Assembly (NCBI GenBank): GCA_016929205.1
Contig: JAFGJF010000210.1
Span: 1 to 21,102 of the forward strand
Source: Anaerolineae bacterium
Lineage (GTDB): Bacteria > Chloroflexota > Anaerolineae > JAFGEY01
Reading direction: 5' to 3'
Length of the DNA stretch: 21,102 bases
In this document: positions 6,643-13,997 of the stretch, piece by piece
Layout: every line of letters begins with the position of its first letter
Numbering within the stretch: the stretch's first letter is position 1
Notes under the pieces: model-generated
Told to the model about the DNA's origin: nothing
What the model saw: only the letters and a program-made list of their open reading frames with translations
Database searches by the model: none
Translations under genes and position numbers: made by a program

Positions 6643-6686
6643 GCTCAAGACAAAGAGTGGACGTTATCCGTTCTGACCTCTCCTGG

Positions 6687-7289
6687 TCAGTTGAGCCCCT
6701 TTCGAGCGTAGGCAATGTCGACCAGTTTGTCATGGGCTCGCAGCATATAGGCCGCCTGTCTCAGGCACGGCCGTTTGAATTTCGCAGAGCCAAAGTGCTT
6801 TTGCAGGTCGGTATCGTCTATGACATACGCCTTGGGGCGAGCCAGCAGATCTTGCACGCCGATCATATCTTGACATGCCTGTGTCACCGCGCGACCCAGA
6901 TCCGCCACCAGCGAATCGAAAGTCGCTGCCTTTTGCTCTCTCCAGATGAGCAGCCCGATCGCGTGGTCGTTCTCGATTTGGGTTTGATTGTCATCGACAG
7001 GCGCATCATCGTAGGGGATATAGACCGCCCGGATATGCCCATCCAACTTGCCCAGGGCCTGAGCCAACTGGATACCCAGGCAGTGTAACATGGTCGTGCA
7101 GACGGCGCTTTCTTTTTGCCGCAGGCACTGGATCACCGCATCAGTGCTGTCGAGACCCAGATCCTGGGCGCAAGTGTTGAGCGCCTCGAACAGGACATCG
7201 TGAGCGATGCGGGTTGTGTCGGCCCGTGGTCGCGACTGCATCTTGAGGTTTGTCGCCGTTTTTTTGTTGATAAAGGCGAGCAGTGCCAT
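6687..7289 (-). CDS. Uncharacterised protein, paralogue of the gene at 13412
   Basis: This 200-residue soluble protein belongs to no family I recognise. It is clearly related to the 188-residue protein at 13412-13978. From AHDVLFEALNTC to DDAPVDD, 72 residues align without gaps and I count 25 identities. Shared features are a Cys in the first helix, LG-D, AV, QxE followed by CT, LGxxD, and AVY followed by D-A. A second shared block is IW-E-K-A---SL-A-L-RA. It appears mostly alpha-helical, with no signal peptide or transmembrane segment. It has five Cys residues, three of them within CTTMLHC and nearby, but no classical metal motif. The ATG (7287-7289) has an AGAGAGGCGG site. It lies 81 nt after the channel gene and is probably the last gene of that operon; a weak hairpin with six T residues in the gap could attenuate it. 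Confidence 0.8.
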   Translation of the reverse strand: MALLAFINKKTATNLKMQSRPRADTTRIAHDVLFEALNTCAQDLGLDSTDAVIQCLRQKESAVCTTMLHCLGIQLAQALGKLDGHIRAVYIPYDDAPVDDNQTQIENDHAIGLLIWREQKAATFDSLVADLGRAVTQACQDMIGVQDLLARPKAYVIDDTDLQKHFGSAKFKRPCLRQAAYMLRAHDKLVDIAYARKGLN

Positions 7290-7370
7290 GTGGCCGCCTC
7301 TCTTTCAAAAAACGATCTGGTCGTCACTGATCGGGTAATCTGTCTTTACCAAAGGACCATCATCGCACCA

Positions 7371-8285
7371 CTAATCTGGGGTCCGGGCTGTCCGATTGTT
7401 CCTAAAAAGCCCGATCATTTGCTTGGCGACGGTTTCGTTTTCCTCTCGGCGGCGGGACCGGAGATAGATGAACCAGTAAACCGCCGCCACCATAAATCCA
7501 CCTCCAAAAATATTGCCGGTGGTCACCGACACGAGATTGCGAACAAATCCCTGGAGATCGAGGTTGGCCAGATCGGCAGCCGTCTTGCCCGCCGCTGCCA
7601 TCACCTGGGGATCCGTTTTCAACAACAGTCCCATCGGGATAAAATACATATTGGCGATGCTGTGCTCAAAGCCAGAGGCCACAAACGCCGTGATCGGAAA
7701 AATGATAGCCAGGATTTTGTCTGTAACACTCCGGCCGCTCATACACAACCACACAGCCAGGCAAACCAGGGCATTGCACAGGATGCCGCGCGCCAATCCC
7801 TCCGTAAAAGAGAGGGCGACTTTGGCATGGGCAATGTTCAAAGCGGTCGCACCGACGTGATAATCGGCAAAGGTCCACTGCTCGGCAAGATACACGAGCA
7901 TCGCCGTGCCCACAGATCCAACCAGGTTGCCGATATAGACAATGATCCAGTTGCGCATCACCTGTCCCAGGGTCAGCTTGCCTCCGATCCAGGCAACGAC
8001 GATCAGGTTATTTCCCGTAAAGAGTTCGGCGCCGGCAATGACCACCAGGATCAGGCCCAGGCTAAAAACGATCCCACCCACAAGCTTGTTCAGCCCAAAG
8101 CCCAGACCGCTGTCGGTGATCACGAGCGTGAATAACTCTGCGCCCAGTCCAATAAAGAATCCCGCCAGGACCGCCAGGGCGAACATACTGAGAAAATCCA
8201 GGTTGGCTTTTTTAACGCCAACGTCCTCCATCCGCTCTGCCATCTCGGGTGGGGGAAAGGCATCGACGATGGTTTGGTTCGACAT
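7371..8285 (-). CDS. Formate/nitrite channel, FocA/NirC (FNT) family
   Basis: This 304-residue integral membrane protein of the formate-nitrite transporter family forms pentameric channels for formate, nitrite or hydrosulfide. Six hydrophobic segments are visible. Signature blocks are AGAELFTGNN (first half, Omega-loop region), RGILCNALVCLAVWLCMSG and ASGFEHSIANMYFIPMGL, which holds the pore His (equivalent to FocA His209). The N- and C-termini are longer than the core and end in a charged, cytosolic tail. I cannot separate formate from nitrite specificity by reading alone. The ATG (8283-8285) has AAGGTG upstream. It is the third gene of an operon after two small proteins. Divergence from a NarL-type regulator suggests nitrogen oxide or anaerobic control; this is inference. 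Confidence 0.95.
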   Translation of the reverse strand: MSNQTIVDAFPPPEMAERMEDVGVKKANLDFLSMFALAVLAGFFIGLGAELFTLVITDSGLGFGLNKLVGGIVFSLGLILVVIAGAELFTGNNLIVVAWIGGKLTLGQVMRNWIIVYIGNLVGSVGTAMLVYLAEQWTFADYHVGATALNIAHAKVALSFTEGLARGILCNALVCLAVWLCMSGRSVTDKILAIIFPITAFVASGFEHSIANMYFIPMGLLLKTDPQVMAAAGKTAADLANLDLQGFVRNLVSVTTGNIFGGGFMVAAVYWFIYLRSRRREENETVAKQMIGLFRNNRTARTPD

Positions 8286-8307
8286 ACGCGATCACACCTT
8301 GTCTTGT

Positions 8308-8502
8308 TTAGTGTTGAGTCTCGGCCACCGGGCCGATCTTGGAATGCATCTTGGCCGATGGCAGCGCCAACCCGATCCGGCGAATACTATCGCGGACCAG
8401 TTGAAGCAAGCCGGCAAACAATATGCCCCACACGACTGCAGGGACGAGGAATGTGATTCCCCACATAAAGAGCGTCATGGCTATATTTTGTACGTTAATC
8501 AT
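8308..8502 (-). CDS. Small single-pass membrane protein
   Basis: This 64-residue protein has a hydrophobic N-terminal half (about residues 6-36, ALT-WGITFLVPAVVWGILFAGLL character) and a basic C-terminal tail (RDSIRRIG, SAKMHSKIG). By the positive-inside rule the tail should be cytosolic. I recognise no family. The ATG (8500-8502) has a good AGGAGAA site. The gene sits 22 nt upstream of the FNT channel and 26 nt after the preceding gene, so it is surely cotranscribed. It may be a channel accessory subunit, but nothing in its sequence proves this. Confidence 0.75.
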   Translation of the reverse strand: MINVQNIAMTLFMWGITFLVPAVVWGILFAGLLQLVRDSIRRIGLALPSAKMHSKIGPVAETQH

Positions 8503-8528
8503 AGTGATACCTTCTCCTAATTTCTCGT

Positions 8529-8834
8529 CTACCAGATCTCTTGCTCAAGCCGGCACTCCAGCCAGGTGCGCTGCCGTGCGTTTAGCTTGCCTACGTGCGT
8601 TTCTATCCAGCGGATGTCTCCGCTTAGCAAAGCCGCCTTTTCCTGCCAGTCCAGGCCATATCCTTCAAGTGCTTTATCGCCCTGGTGGGTCAACTGGGCG
8701 ATGAACTGGTTGTCTTGAGCTGCCCGTTCCAGCACCGCCAAGATCGCCGCCTTGTTAACCTTTCCCTCACGATCGGGAAGCGTCCACATGACGGCAACTG
8801 GTTTTTCCCGTATCAACACATTTTCTTGAAGCAT
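8529..8834 (-). CDS. Small uncharacterised helical protein, first gene of the FNT operon
   Basis: This is a 101-residue soluble protein. The centre reads AAILAVLERAAQDNQFIAQL, then ALEGYGLDWQEKAALLSGDIRWIE, then a Trp/Arg-rich end (RQRTWLECRLEQEIW). The helix - short loop - GLxxxEKAAL pattern resembles the small LigA-subunit/Nif11-like helical fold. That is a weak resemblance, and I assign no function. Two in-frame ATGs exist. The second (8832-8834) has GGAGG eight bases upstream, while the first (8840) would leave only two, so the second start is chosen. A good sigma70-type promoter lies 45-80 nt upstream. It leads the operon with the membrane protein, channel and 200-aa protein. Confidence 0.75.
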   Translation of the reverse strand: MLQENVLIREKPVAVMWTLPDREGKVNKAAILAVLERAAQDNQFIAQLTHQGDKALEGYGLDWQEKAALLSGDIRWIETHVGKLNARQRTWLECRLEQEIW

Positions 8835-8885
8835 GCCCATTACCTCCTCTTCGGACTAGTTTGCCGATCGCCTTCTCTTGTTTAC

Positions 8886-8914
8886 AGTATATCTCAGTGT
8901 CCAAAGGTTGTCAT
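8886..8914 (-). promoter_or_regulatory. Sigma70-type promoter of the FNT operon
   Basis: On the minus strand, ATGACA (8909-8914), a 17-bp spacer and TATACT (8886-8891) match the -35/-10 consensus at five of six positions each. Transcription would start near 8879, giving a leader of about 45 nt. Confidence 0.65.
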
Positions 8915-8920
8915 CGGCTG

Positions 8921-8954
8921 ATACGCCTGTTTTTCTCCTGATCAAGAGGCGTAT
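8921..8954. promoter_or_regulatory. Inverted repeat ATACGCCT/AGGCGTAT
   Basis: The perfect 8-bp arms ATACGCCT (8921-8928) and AGGCGTAT (8947-8954) are 18 bp apart. They are centred about 59 bp upstream of the predicted FNT-operon start, a usual activator position. The half-site TACGCCT agrees with the NarL heptamer TACYYMT at six of seven positions, but the spacing is not the classical 7-2-7. Binding by the NarL-type regulator encoded from 9174 is a hypothesis. Confidence 0.4.
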
Positions 8955-9085
8955 ATTTTGGATTCGATGATCGATCAAGATCCATAGCAGGTCCAGGCTT
9001 TTTGCCTGCAACTTGATTGTGGCTAGGTCATCGTGTCAATGATAGCATAAGCCAGGTTGCTTACCCAAGACTGCCCGGACCGCGC

Positions 9086-9114
9086 TTGTCTCATTCACTC
9101 AAGTGGACTATAAT
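9086..9114 (+). promoter_or_regulatory. Sigma70-type promoter of the NarL-type regulator
   Basis: TTGTCT (9086-9091), a 17-bp spacer and a perfect TATAAT (9109-9114). The expected start is near 9121, about 50 nt before the ATG at 9174. Confidence 0.65.
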
Positions 9115-9173
9115 CTAGATAGGTGATCGTGCCACATTTCCGCCAAACCGGTGGCGAGGAGGAGCGAGGGGTT

Positions 9174-9848
9174 ATGGACAGAATAAAAGTGATGTTGGTC
9201 GAAGATCACGTCTTGGTGCGACAAGGGACCAGGGAACTGTTGGATCGAGAGCAGGATTTGCAGGTTGTGGCGGAAGCCGGAGATGGCAAAGAAGCCATCC
9301 ATCTGGCCAGTAAATATCGCCCTGACGTGATCCTGATGGACATTGCTCTTCCCGAACTCAACGGCATCGAGGCGACCCGGGCGATCAAAGCTGCTCATCC
9401 CGAGATGGCGGTCCTGGTGCTCACTGCCTATGATGACGATGAATATGTCTTTGCTTTCCTGGAAGCAGGTGCCGCGGGCTACTTGTTGAAGGATATCGGC
9501 ATTGAGGAACTGATCAAGGCTGTTCGCGCCGTTTATGCCGGTGAGTCGGTACTCCATCCCATTGTCACGGCCAAAGTGGTCGATTACTTTCGCCACGTAT
9601 ACAGTTCGCGTTCGGCGGGACAAGAAGAGCTTGTTCCCATTCAACTCACCGAGCGCGAACTGGAAGTCCTGGGATTGGCAGCGAAAGGGATGACGAACCG
9701 AGAGATCGCCGACGCGCTTTCGATCAGCGCCCGCACGGTCCAGGTTCACCTGAGTAACGTCTTTAGCAAGCTCGGCGTAGGCTCTCGAACCGAAGCGGTG
9801 CTCTTTGCCGTTCGAGAGGGCTGGCTTGCCCTCGGCCCTACATCCTGA
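9174..9848 (+). CDS. NarL/FixJ-type response regulator
   Basis: This 224-residue transcription regulator has a receiver domain (about 4-120) with acidic pair Glu10-Asp11, phosphoacceptor Asp56 (VILMDIALPELNG), and conserved Thr and Lys (VLTAY, LLKD). The LuxR-type helix-turn-helix (about 158-215) contains LTERELEVLGLAAKGMTNREIA and VQVHLSNVFSKLGV. The frame can be read from a GTG at 9123, but ATG 9174 follows a purine-rich GAGGAGCGAGGGG tract, and the longer start would coincide with the predicted transcription start. It is followed after 35 nt by its kinase. It is divergent from the formate/nitrite channel operon, recalling NarL control of anaerobic nitrogen genes; this comparison is inference. 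Confidence 0.95.
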   Translation: MDRIKVMLVEDHVLVRQGTRELLDREQDLQVVAEAGDGKEAIHLASKYRPDVILMDIALPELNGIEATRAIKAAHPEMAVLVLTAYDDDEYVFAFLEAGAAGYLLKDIGIEELIKAVRAVYAGESVLHPIVTAKVVDYFRHVYSSRSAGQEELVPIQLTERELEVLGLAAKGMTNREIADALSISARTVQVHLSNVFSKLGVGSRTEAVLFAVREGWLALGPTS

Positions 9849-9883
9849 CAGCGTGTTGGATTCGCGTTCGAGGAGAGTAAACG

Positions 9884-10996
9884 ATGGATTCAGACGCATC
9901 GGACCTGCACCGCAAATGGCAGAGGACGTCAGGTACTCGCTCCGCTTTCTGGATGGTCGTCGTTTTGCTCGTGACGACAGCCGTGCTCCATTACCTGACA
10001 CCCCAAACTCGCTTGTTCCCACTTGGCGTAAAAACATTCCTGACCCGGCATGCGGTGGAGCGCATCATTTTCGTGCTGCCGGTCGCGGTTGCCACCGCTG
10101 CATTTAGACAAAAAGGGGGGATAATCACCCTCATCCTTGTTGTGCTGATCATGCTGCCCAGGGCGATCTGGCTTTCCATGTCTCCACAAGATGCCCTTGT
10201 GGAAACAGCAGCCGCTGCGGTGTTAGGCACTTTGGTGATCTGGATGATCGAAGCGCAAGCCCGGGAAAAATCGCTGCACCAACAGCTTGCTGCCGAGAAC
10301 GCGCGCCTTTATGAAAGCATGCGCTTTTATATCCGTGGGATCACGCGCGCCCAGGAAGACGAGCGGCAACGGATCGCCCGCGAACTGCACGACGAGACGA
10401 TCCAGATGCTGATCGTGCTCTCTCGCCGTATCGAGGCAGTGATGTCGCTTGAACTACGGCCTGAGATAAAGGAACAACTGAAATCTCTGCAAGGTCTGAT
10501 TCGCGACATTTCGGGCGGCATACGCCGTTTTGTGCGCGATTTGCGTCCCCCCACGCTGGACGATTTGGGGTTGGTGTCCGCCATCAGAGGTATTGCCAGT
10601 GATCTGACCAAGAGAGATGGAATCGAGACCGAGCTGGTGGTCACGGGCGAGGAGCGGCGTCTTGCGCCCGAAGAGGAATTGACCTTGTTCCGCATTACCC
10701 AGGAAGCCTTGAACAACGTCAGGTGGCACTCTGGGGCATCCCGAGTGCTGGTCCAGCTCGCGTTTCACCCGGGCAAGGTACAGGTGATTGTCGACGACAA
10801 CGGGCGCGGATTCGATGCTCCGGAGAGGATGGATGACCTCGTTTCGACAGGCCGGTTGGGTCTGGTCGGCATGGACGAACGGGCGCGAATCCTGGGCGGA
10901 ACGCTGGCCATTCATTCCGAGCCAGGCCGGGGCACGGGAGTCATCGTGGACGTGCCGGTCCAATTGAGATCCGCAAACACCACCGGAGACGATTGA
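9884..10996 (+). CDS. NarX/DegS-type sensor histidine kinase (HisKA_3)
   Basis: This is a 370-residue membrane kinase. The N-terminal third has four hydrophobic segments (about 21-38, 60-73, 79-95, 107-122), giving a membrane-embedded sensor with no large periplasmic domain. A helical linker (AREKSLHQQLAAENARLYESM) leads to the HisKA_3 motif RIARELHDETIQML with phospho-His169. The HATPase domain follows with LFRITQEALNNVRWHS (N-box), DDNGRGFD and GRLGLVGMDERA. Such kinases pair with NarL-type regulators, and the partner lies 35 nt upstream. The ATG has a GAGGAG site. The MASE-like multi-helix sensor, not a NarX nitrate P-box, means nitrate sensing cannot be assumed. Confidence 0.93.
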   Translation: MDSDASDLHRKWQRTSGTRSAFWMVVVLLVTTAVLHYLTPQTRLFPLGVKTFLTRHAVERIIFVLPVAVATAAFRQKGGIITLILVVLIMLPRAIWLSMSPQDALVETAAAAVLGTLVIWMIEAQAREKSLHQQLAAENARLYESMRFYIRGITRAQEDERQRIARELHDETIQMLIVLSRRIEAVMSLELRPEIKEQLKSLQGLIRDISGGIRRFVRDLRPPTLDDLGLVSAIRGIASDLTKRDGIETELVVTGEERRLAPEEELTLFRITQEALNNVRWHSGASRVLVQLAFHPGKVQVIVDDNGRGFDAPERMDDLVSTGRLGLVGMDERARILGGTLAIHSEPGRGTGVIVDVPVQLRSANTTGDD

Positions 10997-11024
10997 CCGC
11001 CGCGTTCGTACCAGGAAAAATGCA

Positions 11025-11067
11025 TTTGCAGGTTGTTCCAATCGGAACTATAATCGAATCGCGATTC
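11025..11067 (+). promoter_or_regulatory. Promoter with palindrome at the transcription start
   Basis: TTTGCA (11025-11030), an 18-bp spacer and TATAAT (11049-11054) form a plausible promoter. The perfect 12-bp palindrome GAATCGCGATTC (11056-11067) is centred where transcription should begin, a position typical of repressor operators. It would control the GAF-kinase/regulator pair. Confidence 0.5.
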
Positions 11068-11206
11068 ATCCTGGCGGGTAACGGCAATGTGCGATTGCCC
11101 CAGAGAGTGACTGATCGCGACATACCAAGCTAAACGATTTCTTGCCCCCCATGAGGGACATTCCAAAGTTTCGGAAATTTTATCCGGATCAGCAGAGGGA
11201 TTGGCG

Positions 11207-12517
11207 TTGACTGAACGTGTCGTATCTGAAGAAACCTATGTGGTTAACAAAGATCAATGGCTGTCAGCCATATTCGAGATCGCCAAGATCCTGGCCACCC
11301 AGGACGATCTGGAGTCGATACTGTCCAGGTTTTTGTCCTGTCTCATCGATACTTTGGAGGCAGCCGAAACCGGTATTCTCCTTCTCTACAATCAGGCTGA
11401 CGATCAACTCACGGTAAGGGATGCGCAAGGCTACGATCTGGATATCTTGAAACAGATCCGTCTCGTGCCGGGCGAAGCAATGAGTGGCAGGGCGCTGCAG
11501 AGCGGGCAAATCGAACGCTATACGACGCTTGACGAGATTGTCGAGGCCAGGGCAAATTTGGCACCCACCAACCGGGATCTGTTCAAACTGGCTACGATTG
11601 GCTTGCAAGAGCCATCGAGTGCCGTCTGCGTGCCGTTGATCACCGGACAGACCAAGGTGGGCGCGCTGGTGTTGGAGAATCGCAGCGGACCGACCACCTT
11701 TGCGAAAGCGGATCTGCCCTTCCTGGAAGCAGTTGCGCAGTTGATTGCCCTGTCGATCGACAATGTTCGTTTGCGGGACGAACTGCAAACCGTCCGGGCG
11801 CTCGAGGAAGCGAACCGTCTCAAGGCGGAACTGATCTCGACGCTGGCCCACGAGATGCGCACGCCCCTGACCTCGATCAAAGGTTTTTCGACGGCGCTTC
11901 TGATGGAAGAAGCCACCTTTGAGCCCGATACCCAACAGGAATTTTTGCAGATCATCGACGACGAATGCGATGTGTTGACCGATTTGATCCACGATCTGCT
12001 CGAGTCTTCGATCATCGATGCTGGTTTGCTGAGGCTCGAACTCGAACCGGTGATCTTGTCTCGCCTGATCGAGAGCGTGGTGAGCGACATCACACGTCAG
12101 TCCGAAAGACATCACATCGTGATCGATTTCCCGGCGCATTTTCCCATTGTGGATGCCGATCCCGGGCGTATTACGCAAGTCTTGCGCAATCTGCTGGATA
12201 ATGCGATCAAGTACTCGCCACAAGGGGGGATGATCGTGGTCCGTGGCGAGGTCCAGGCGGCCCAGATCGTGGTCAGTGTGGCGGATCAGGGTGTGGGTAT
12301 TGCACCTGAACATCTCAACCGGCTCTTTGAAAAGTTCTTCCGTGTCGAATCGGGCCTGGGAAAACACGTGGTGGGTTCTGGGTTGGGACTGCCCATTTCT
12401 CAGACCATTGTGGAGAGCCACAGCGGGCGTATCTGGGCGGAAAGCAAACTGGGGCAGGGCAGCACCTTTTACTTTACGATCCCCTTGCAGATGGATGAGG
12501 AACAGGCGTATGAGTGA
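11207..12517 (+). CDS. Soluble GAF-domain sensor histidine kinase
   Basis: This 436-residue kinase has no transmembrane segment. A GAF domain (about 20-190) carries a typical core (AAETGILLLYNQADDQLTVRDAQGYD ... VPLITGQTKVGALVLENR, split by the ligand pocket). A coiled linker (RDELQTVRALEEANRLKAE) leads to the H-box STLAHEMRTPLTSIKGF with phospho-His215. N-box NLLDNAIKYS, G1 VADQGVGI, F-box FEKFF and G2 GSGLGLPI are complete. It should sense a small cytosolic molecule or redox state; the GAF ligand is unknown. No ATG is near the N-terminus. TTG 11207 lies six bases after AGAGGGA and is preferred over TTG 11201, which overlaps that site. The 3' end overlaps the regulator gene by eight bases. 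Confidence 0.9.
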   Translation: MTERVVSEETYVVNKDQWLSAIFEIAKILATQDDLESILSRFLSCLIDTLEAAETGILLLYNQADDQLTVRDAQGYDLDILKQIRLVPGEAMSGRALQSGQIERYTTLDEIVEARANLAPTNRDLFKLATIGLQEPSSAVCVPLITGQTKVGALVLENRSGPTTFAKADLPFLEAVAQLIALSIDNVRLRDELQTVRALEEANRLKAELISTLAHEMRTPLTSIKGFSTALLMEEATFEPDTQQEFLQIIDDECDVLTDLIHDLLESSIIDAGLLRLELEPVILSRLIESVVSDITRQSERHHIVIDFPAHFPIVDADPGRITQVLRNLLDNAIKYSPQGGMIVVRGEVQAAQIVVSVADQGVGIAPEHLNRLFEKFFRVESGLGKHVVGSGLGLPISQTIVESHSGRIWAESKLGQGSTFYFTIPLQMDEEQAYE

Positions 12518-13232
12518 AAAGATCCTGGTCGTAGAAGACGAACCACGCGTGGTCCGGCTGGTCAGCCAGGTACTCAAAGCTGTGGGCTACCGTGTGGCTG
12601 CGGCTGCCACTGGCGAGTCTGCCATTGAGATGGTTGCCCTGGAACAGCCCGACCTTGTGCTGTTGGACATCCTGCTCCCTTGTGGCCCGGATGGGTACGA
12701 GGTATGTCGTCGCATCCGCGAATTCTCCAACGTCCCGGTGATCATGCTCACCGCCAAGGCTCGGAAGAGTGAGGTTCTGCAAGGGTTTGATGCCGGAGCT
12801 GATGACTATTTGACCAAACCGTTCGATGCCAAGGAACTGGTTGCCCGGGTGAGGGCTGTGTTGCGGCGCTCGGAGCGATCGGATGAGGCAGAGGGCCCTG
12901 TGCTGCAATGCGGCGAACTCGAGATCGACTTTGCCAGGCGCCTCGTCAAGATGTGTGGCGGGGTGGTGCACCTGACCCGCACCGAGTATGCGCTGCTCCG
13001 CCAATTGGCGCTCAATGTCAATCGGGTCATCGTACACGGCGATCTGTTGGCCGCGGTGTGGGGAGCCGAATATCGTAATGACGTCGATTACCTGCGCGCT
13101 TATGTCCGCCACCTGCGTCGCAAGTTGGAGGAGAACCCAGCCAATCCGCAATACATTTTGACCGAGCAGGGGGTGGGATATCAGTTGGCCTGCCCTGAGA
13201 ACGGCACACATCGGGGTGCGCTGCCAGGCTAG
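12510..13232 (+). CDS. OmpR/KdpE-type response regulator
   Basis: This 240-residue regulator is the partner of the GAF kinase, whose gene overlaps it by eight bases. The receiver (about 3-120) has Glu9-Asp10, phosphoacceptor Asp53 (LVLLDILLP), MLTAKA and YLTKPF. After Asp53 the loop reads LPCGPDGYE, one residue longer than the usual LPxxDG. The winged helix (about 135-230) contains HLTRTEYALLRQLALN, YLRAYVRHLRRKLEENPANP and ILTEQGVGYQL, close to KdpE. The ATG at 12510 is embedded in the kinase 3' end, so translation is coupled. A strong terminator follows 26 nt after the stop codon. Confidence 0.94.
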   Translation: MSEKILVVEDEPRVVRLVSQVLKAVGYRVAAAATGESAIEMVALEQPDLVLLDILLPCGPDGYEVCRRIREFSNVPVIMLTAKARKSEVLQGFDAGADDYLTKPFDAKELVARVRAVLRRSERSDEAEGPVLQCGELEIDFARRLVKMCGGVVHLTRTEYALLRQLALNVNRVIVHGDLLAAVWGAEYRNDVDYLRAYVRHLRRKLEENPANPQYILTEQGVGYQLACPENGTHRGALPG

Positions 13233-13258
13233 ACGCTGGTTCGAGTTCATTGCGATCG

Positions 13259-13294
13259 GACCTCCAGGATAAAACATCCTGCGAGGTCTTTTTT
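13259..13294 (+). terminator. Intrinsic terminator after the two-component block
   Basis: The stem GACCTC/GAGGTC is extended by AGGAT/ATCCT around a short loop (13259-13288) and followed by TTTTTT (13289-13294). It closes the plus-strand transcription block beginning near 9121 or 11061. Confidence 0.85.
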
Positions 13295-13411
13295 CATGTC
13301 TTTTTCATGAACTGGAGCCCGTTTTCTATGCGATTTTCATCGGTTTTATGTTACGATGGGAACAGAATGAGATCAAAGAACAACTGGAAAACCAGAGAGG
13401 AGAGCTCCACC

Positions 13412-13978
13412 ATGGCTGGGACACTTGTGACACAGCAGACAAAAGAGATCGACATCCAATTTGCATCCTCGCCAGCGCTGCCGGACGTAGCCACTATGGC
13501 TAATCATATACTCTCGGAAGCGATAGCGTTTTGTGCCGCCAAGATGGGCGTTGATGGCCCTACAGCAGTGGTCAACTTGGTGAAACAAAATGAAAAGGAT
13601 GCGTGCACGTACTGCCTCTATGGCATAGCCAAAAGAGTAGCTGTATCCTTGGGAACGATGGATGAGAACGTCAAGGCGGTCTATGTCCATGACTATGATG
13701 CAACGCCCGAAGACATTTGCTTTGGCACGTTGAATCAGAACACGCCGCTGGTTCATATGATCGTCTGGACGGAGCGCAAAACAGCAGCGCTCAATTCACT
13801 GATCGCGGCGTTGGATCGCGCACTTGGGCAGTTCTATGCCGACCTGATCGACAAACCTCAGATAAAAAGTTTGTTGGACGTGCAGATGGTCGACGACGCT
13901 GAGGTTGAAAACCACGTGGGGTCCGGTGCGCTGCTGCATTCGATCCATCACCAACCCATTCGGGTCTGGCAACGTTGA
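13412..13978 (+). CDS. Uncharacterised protein, paralogue of the gene at 6687
   Basis: This 188-residue soluble protein of an unrecognised family is related along most of its length to the 200-residue protein of the FNT operon. Shared marks are AxxxLxEAxxxCA, QxExxxCT, LGxxDxxxxAVY, YDA, and a later IWxExKxAxxxSLxAxLxRA block. Local variation is high: the family Cys in the first helix and the CT pair are kept, while the other Cys residues differ (CTYCLYG here). No transmembrane segment or known catalytic motif is visible. ATG 13412 has an AGAGAGGAGAG site; an in-frame extension to 13250 runs across the terminator and is rejected. It lies 19 nt upstream of glutamate dehydrogenase, so the two are cotranscribed. 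Confidence 0.82.
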   Translation: MAGTLVTQQTKEIDIQFASSPALPDVATMANHILSEAIAFCAAKMGVDGPTAVVNLVKQNEKDACTYCLYGIAKRVAVSLGTMDENVKAVYVHDYDATPEDICFGTLNQNTPLVHMIVWTERKTAALNSLIAALDRALGQFYADLIDKPQIKSLLDVQMVDDAEVENHVGSGALLHSIHHQPIRVWQR

Positions 13979-13997
13979 ATTGGTCAAAGGAGAGTTT

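Larger units (their letters stand above)
6290..6686. other. 397-bp intergenic region with promoter repeats and two terminators
   Basis: No gene is visible. The left half (6370-6460) holds TGTnAC-type repeats and two TATCAT-like -10 candidates reading leftward toward the lipoprotein gene. The right half holds two minus-strand terminators for the upstream operon. Confidence 0.6.
8835..9173. other. Divergent promoter region, 339 bp
   Basis: There is no gene here. Promoters point outward on both strands, and between them is an 8-bp inverted repeat plus a small hairpin (CAGGC-TTTTT-GCCTG, 8994-9008). Confidence 0.7.

Noticed and set aside
7116..8135. Long plus-strand frame over the FNT channel
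   Set aside because: It is antisense to a channel with full family signatures, with no ribosome site and a His/Gln-rich composition.
8529..8834. The small first gene of the channel operon as a Nif11/LigA-like RiPP precursor
   Set aside because: The helix-loop pattern is suggestive, but there is no Gly-Gly cleavage site, no Cys/Ser/Thr-rich core, and no maturation enzyme nearby.
11264..12577. A 437-codon open frame on the minus strand
   Set aside because: It is antisense to the GAF kinase and encodes a His/Gln/Arg-rich product without a recognisable fold; the plus-strand frame has all kinase motifs.
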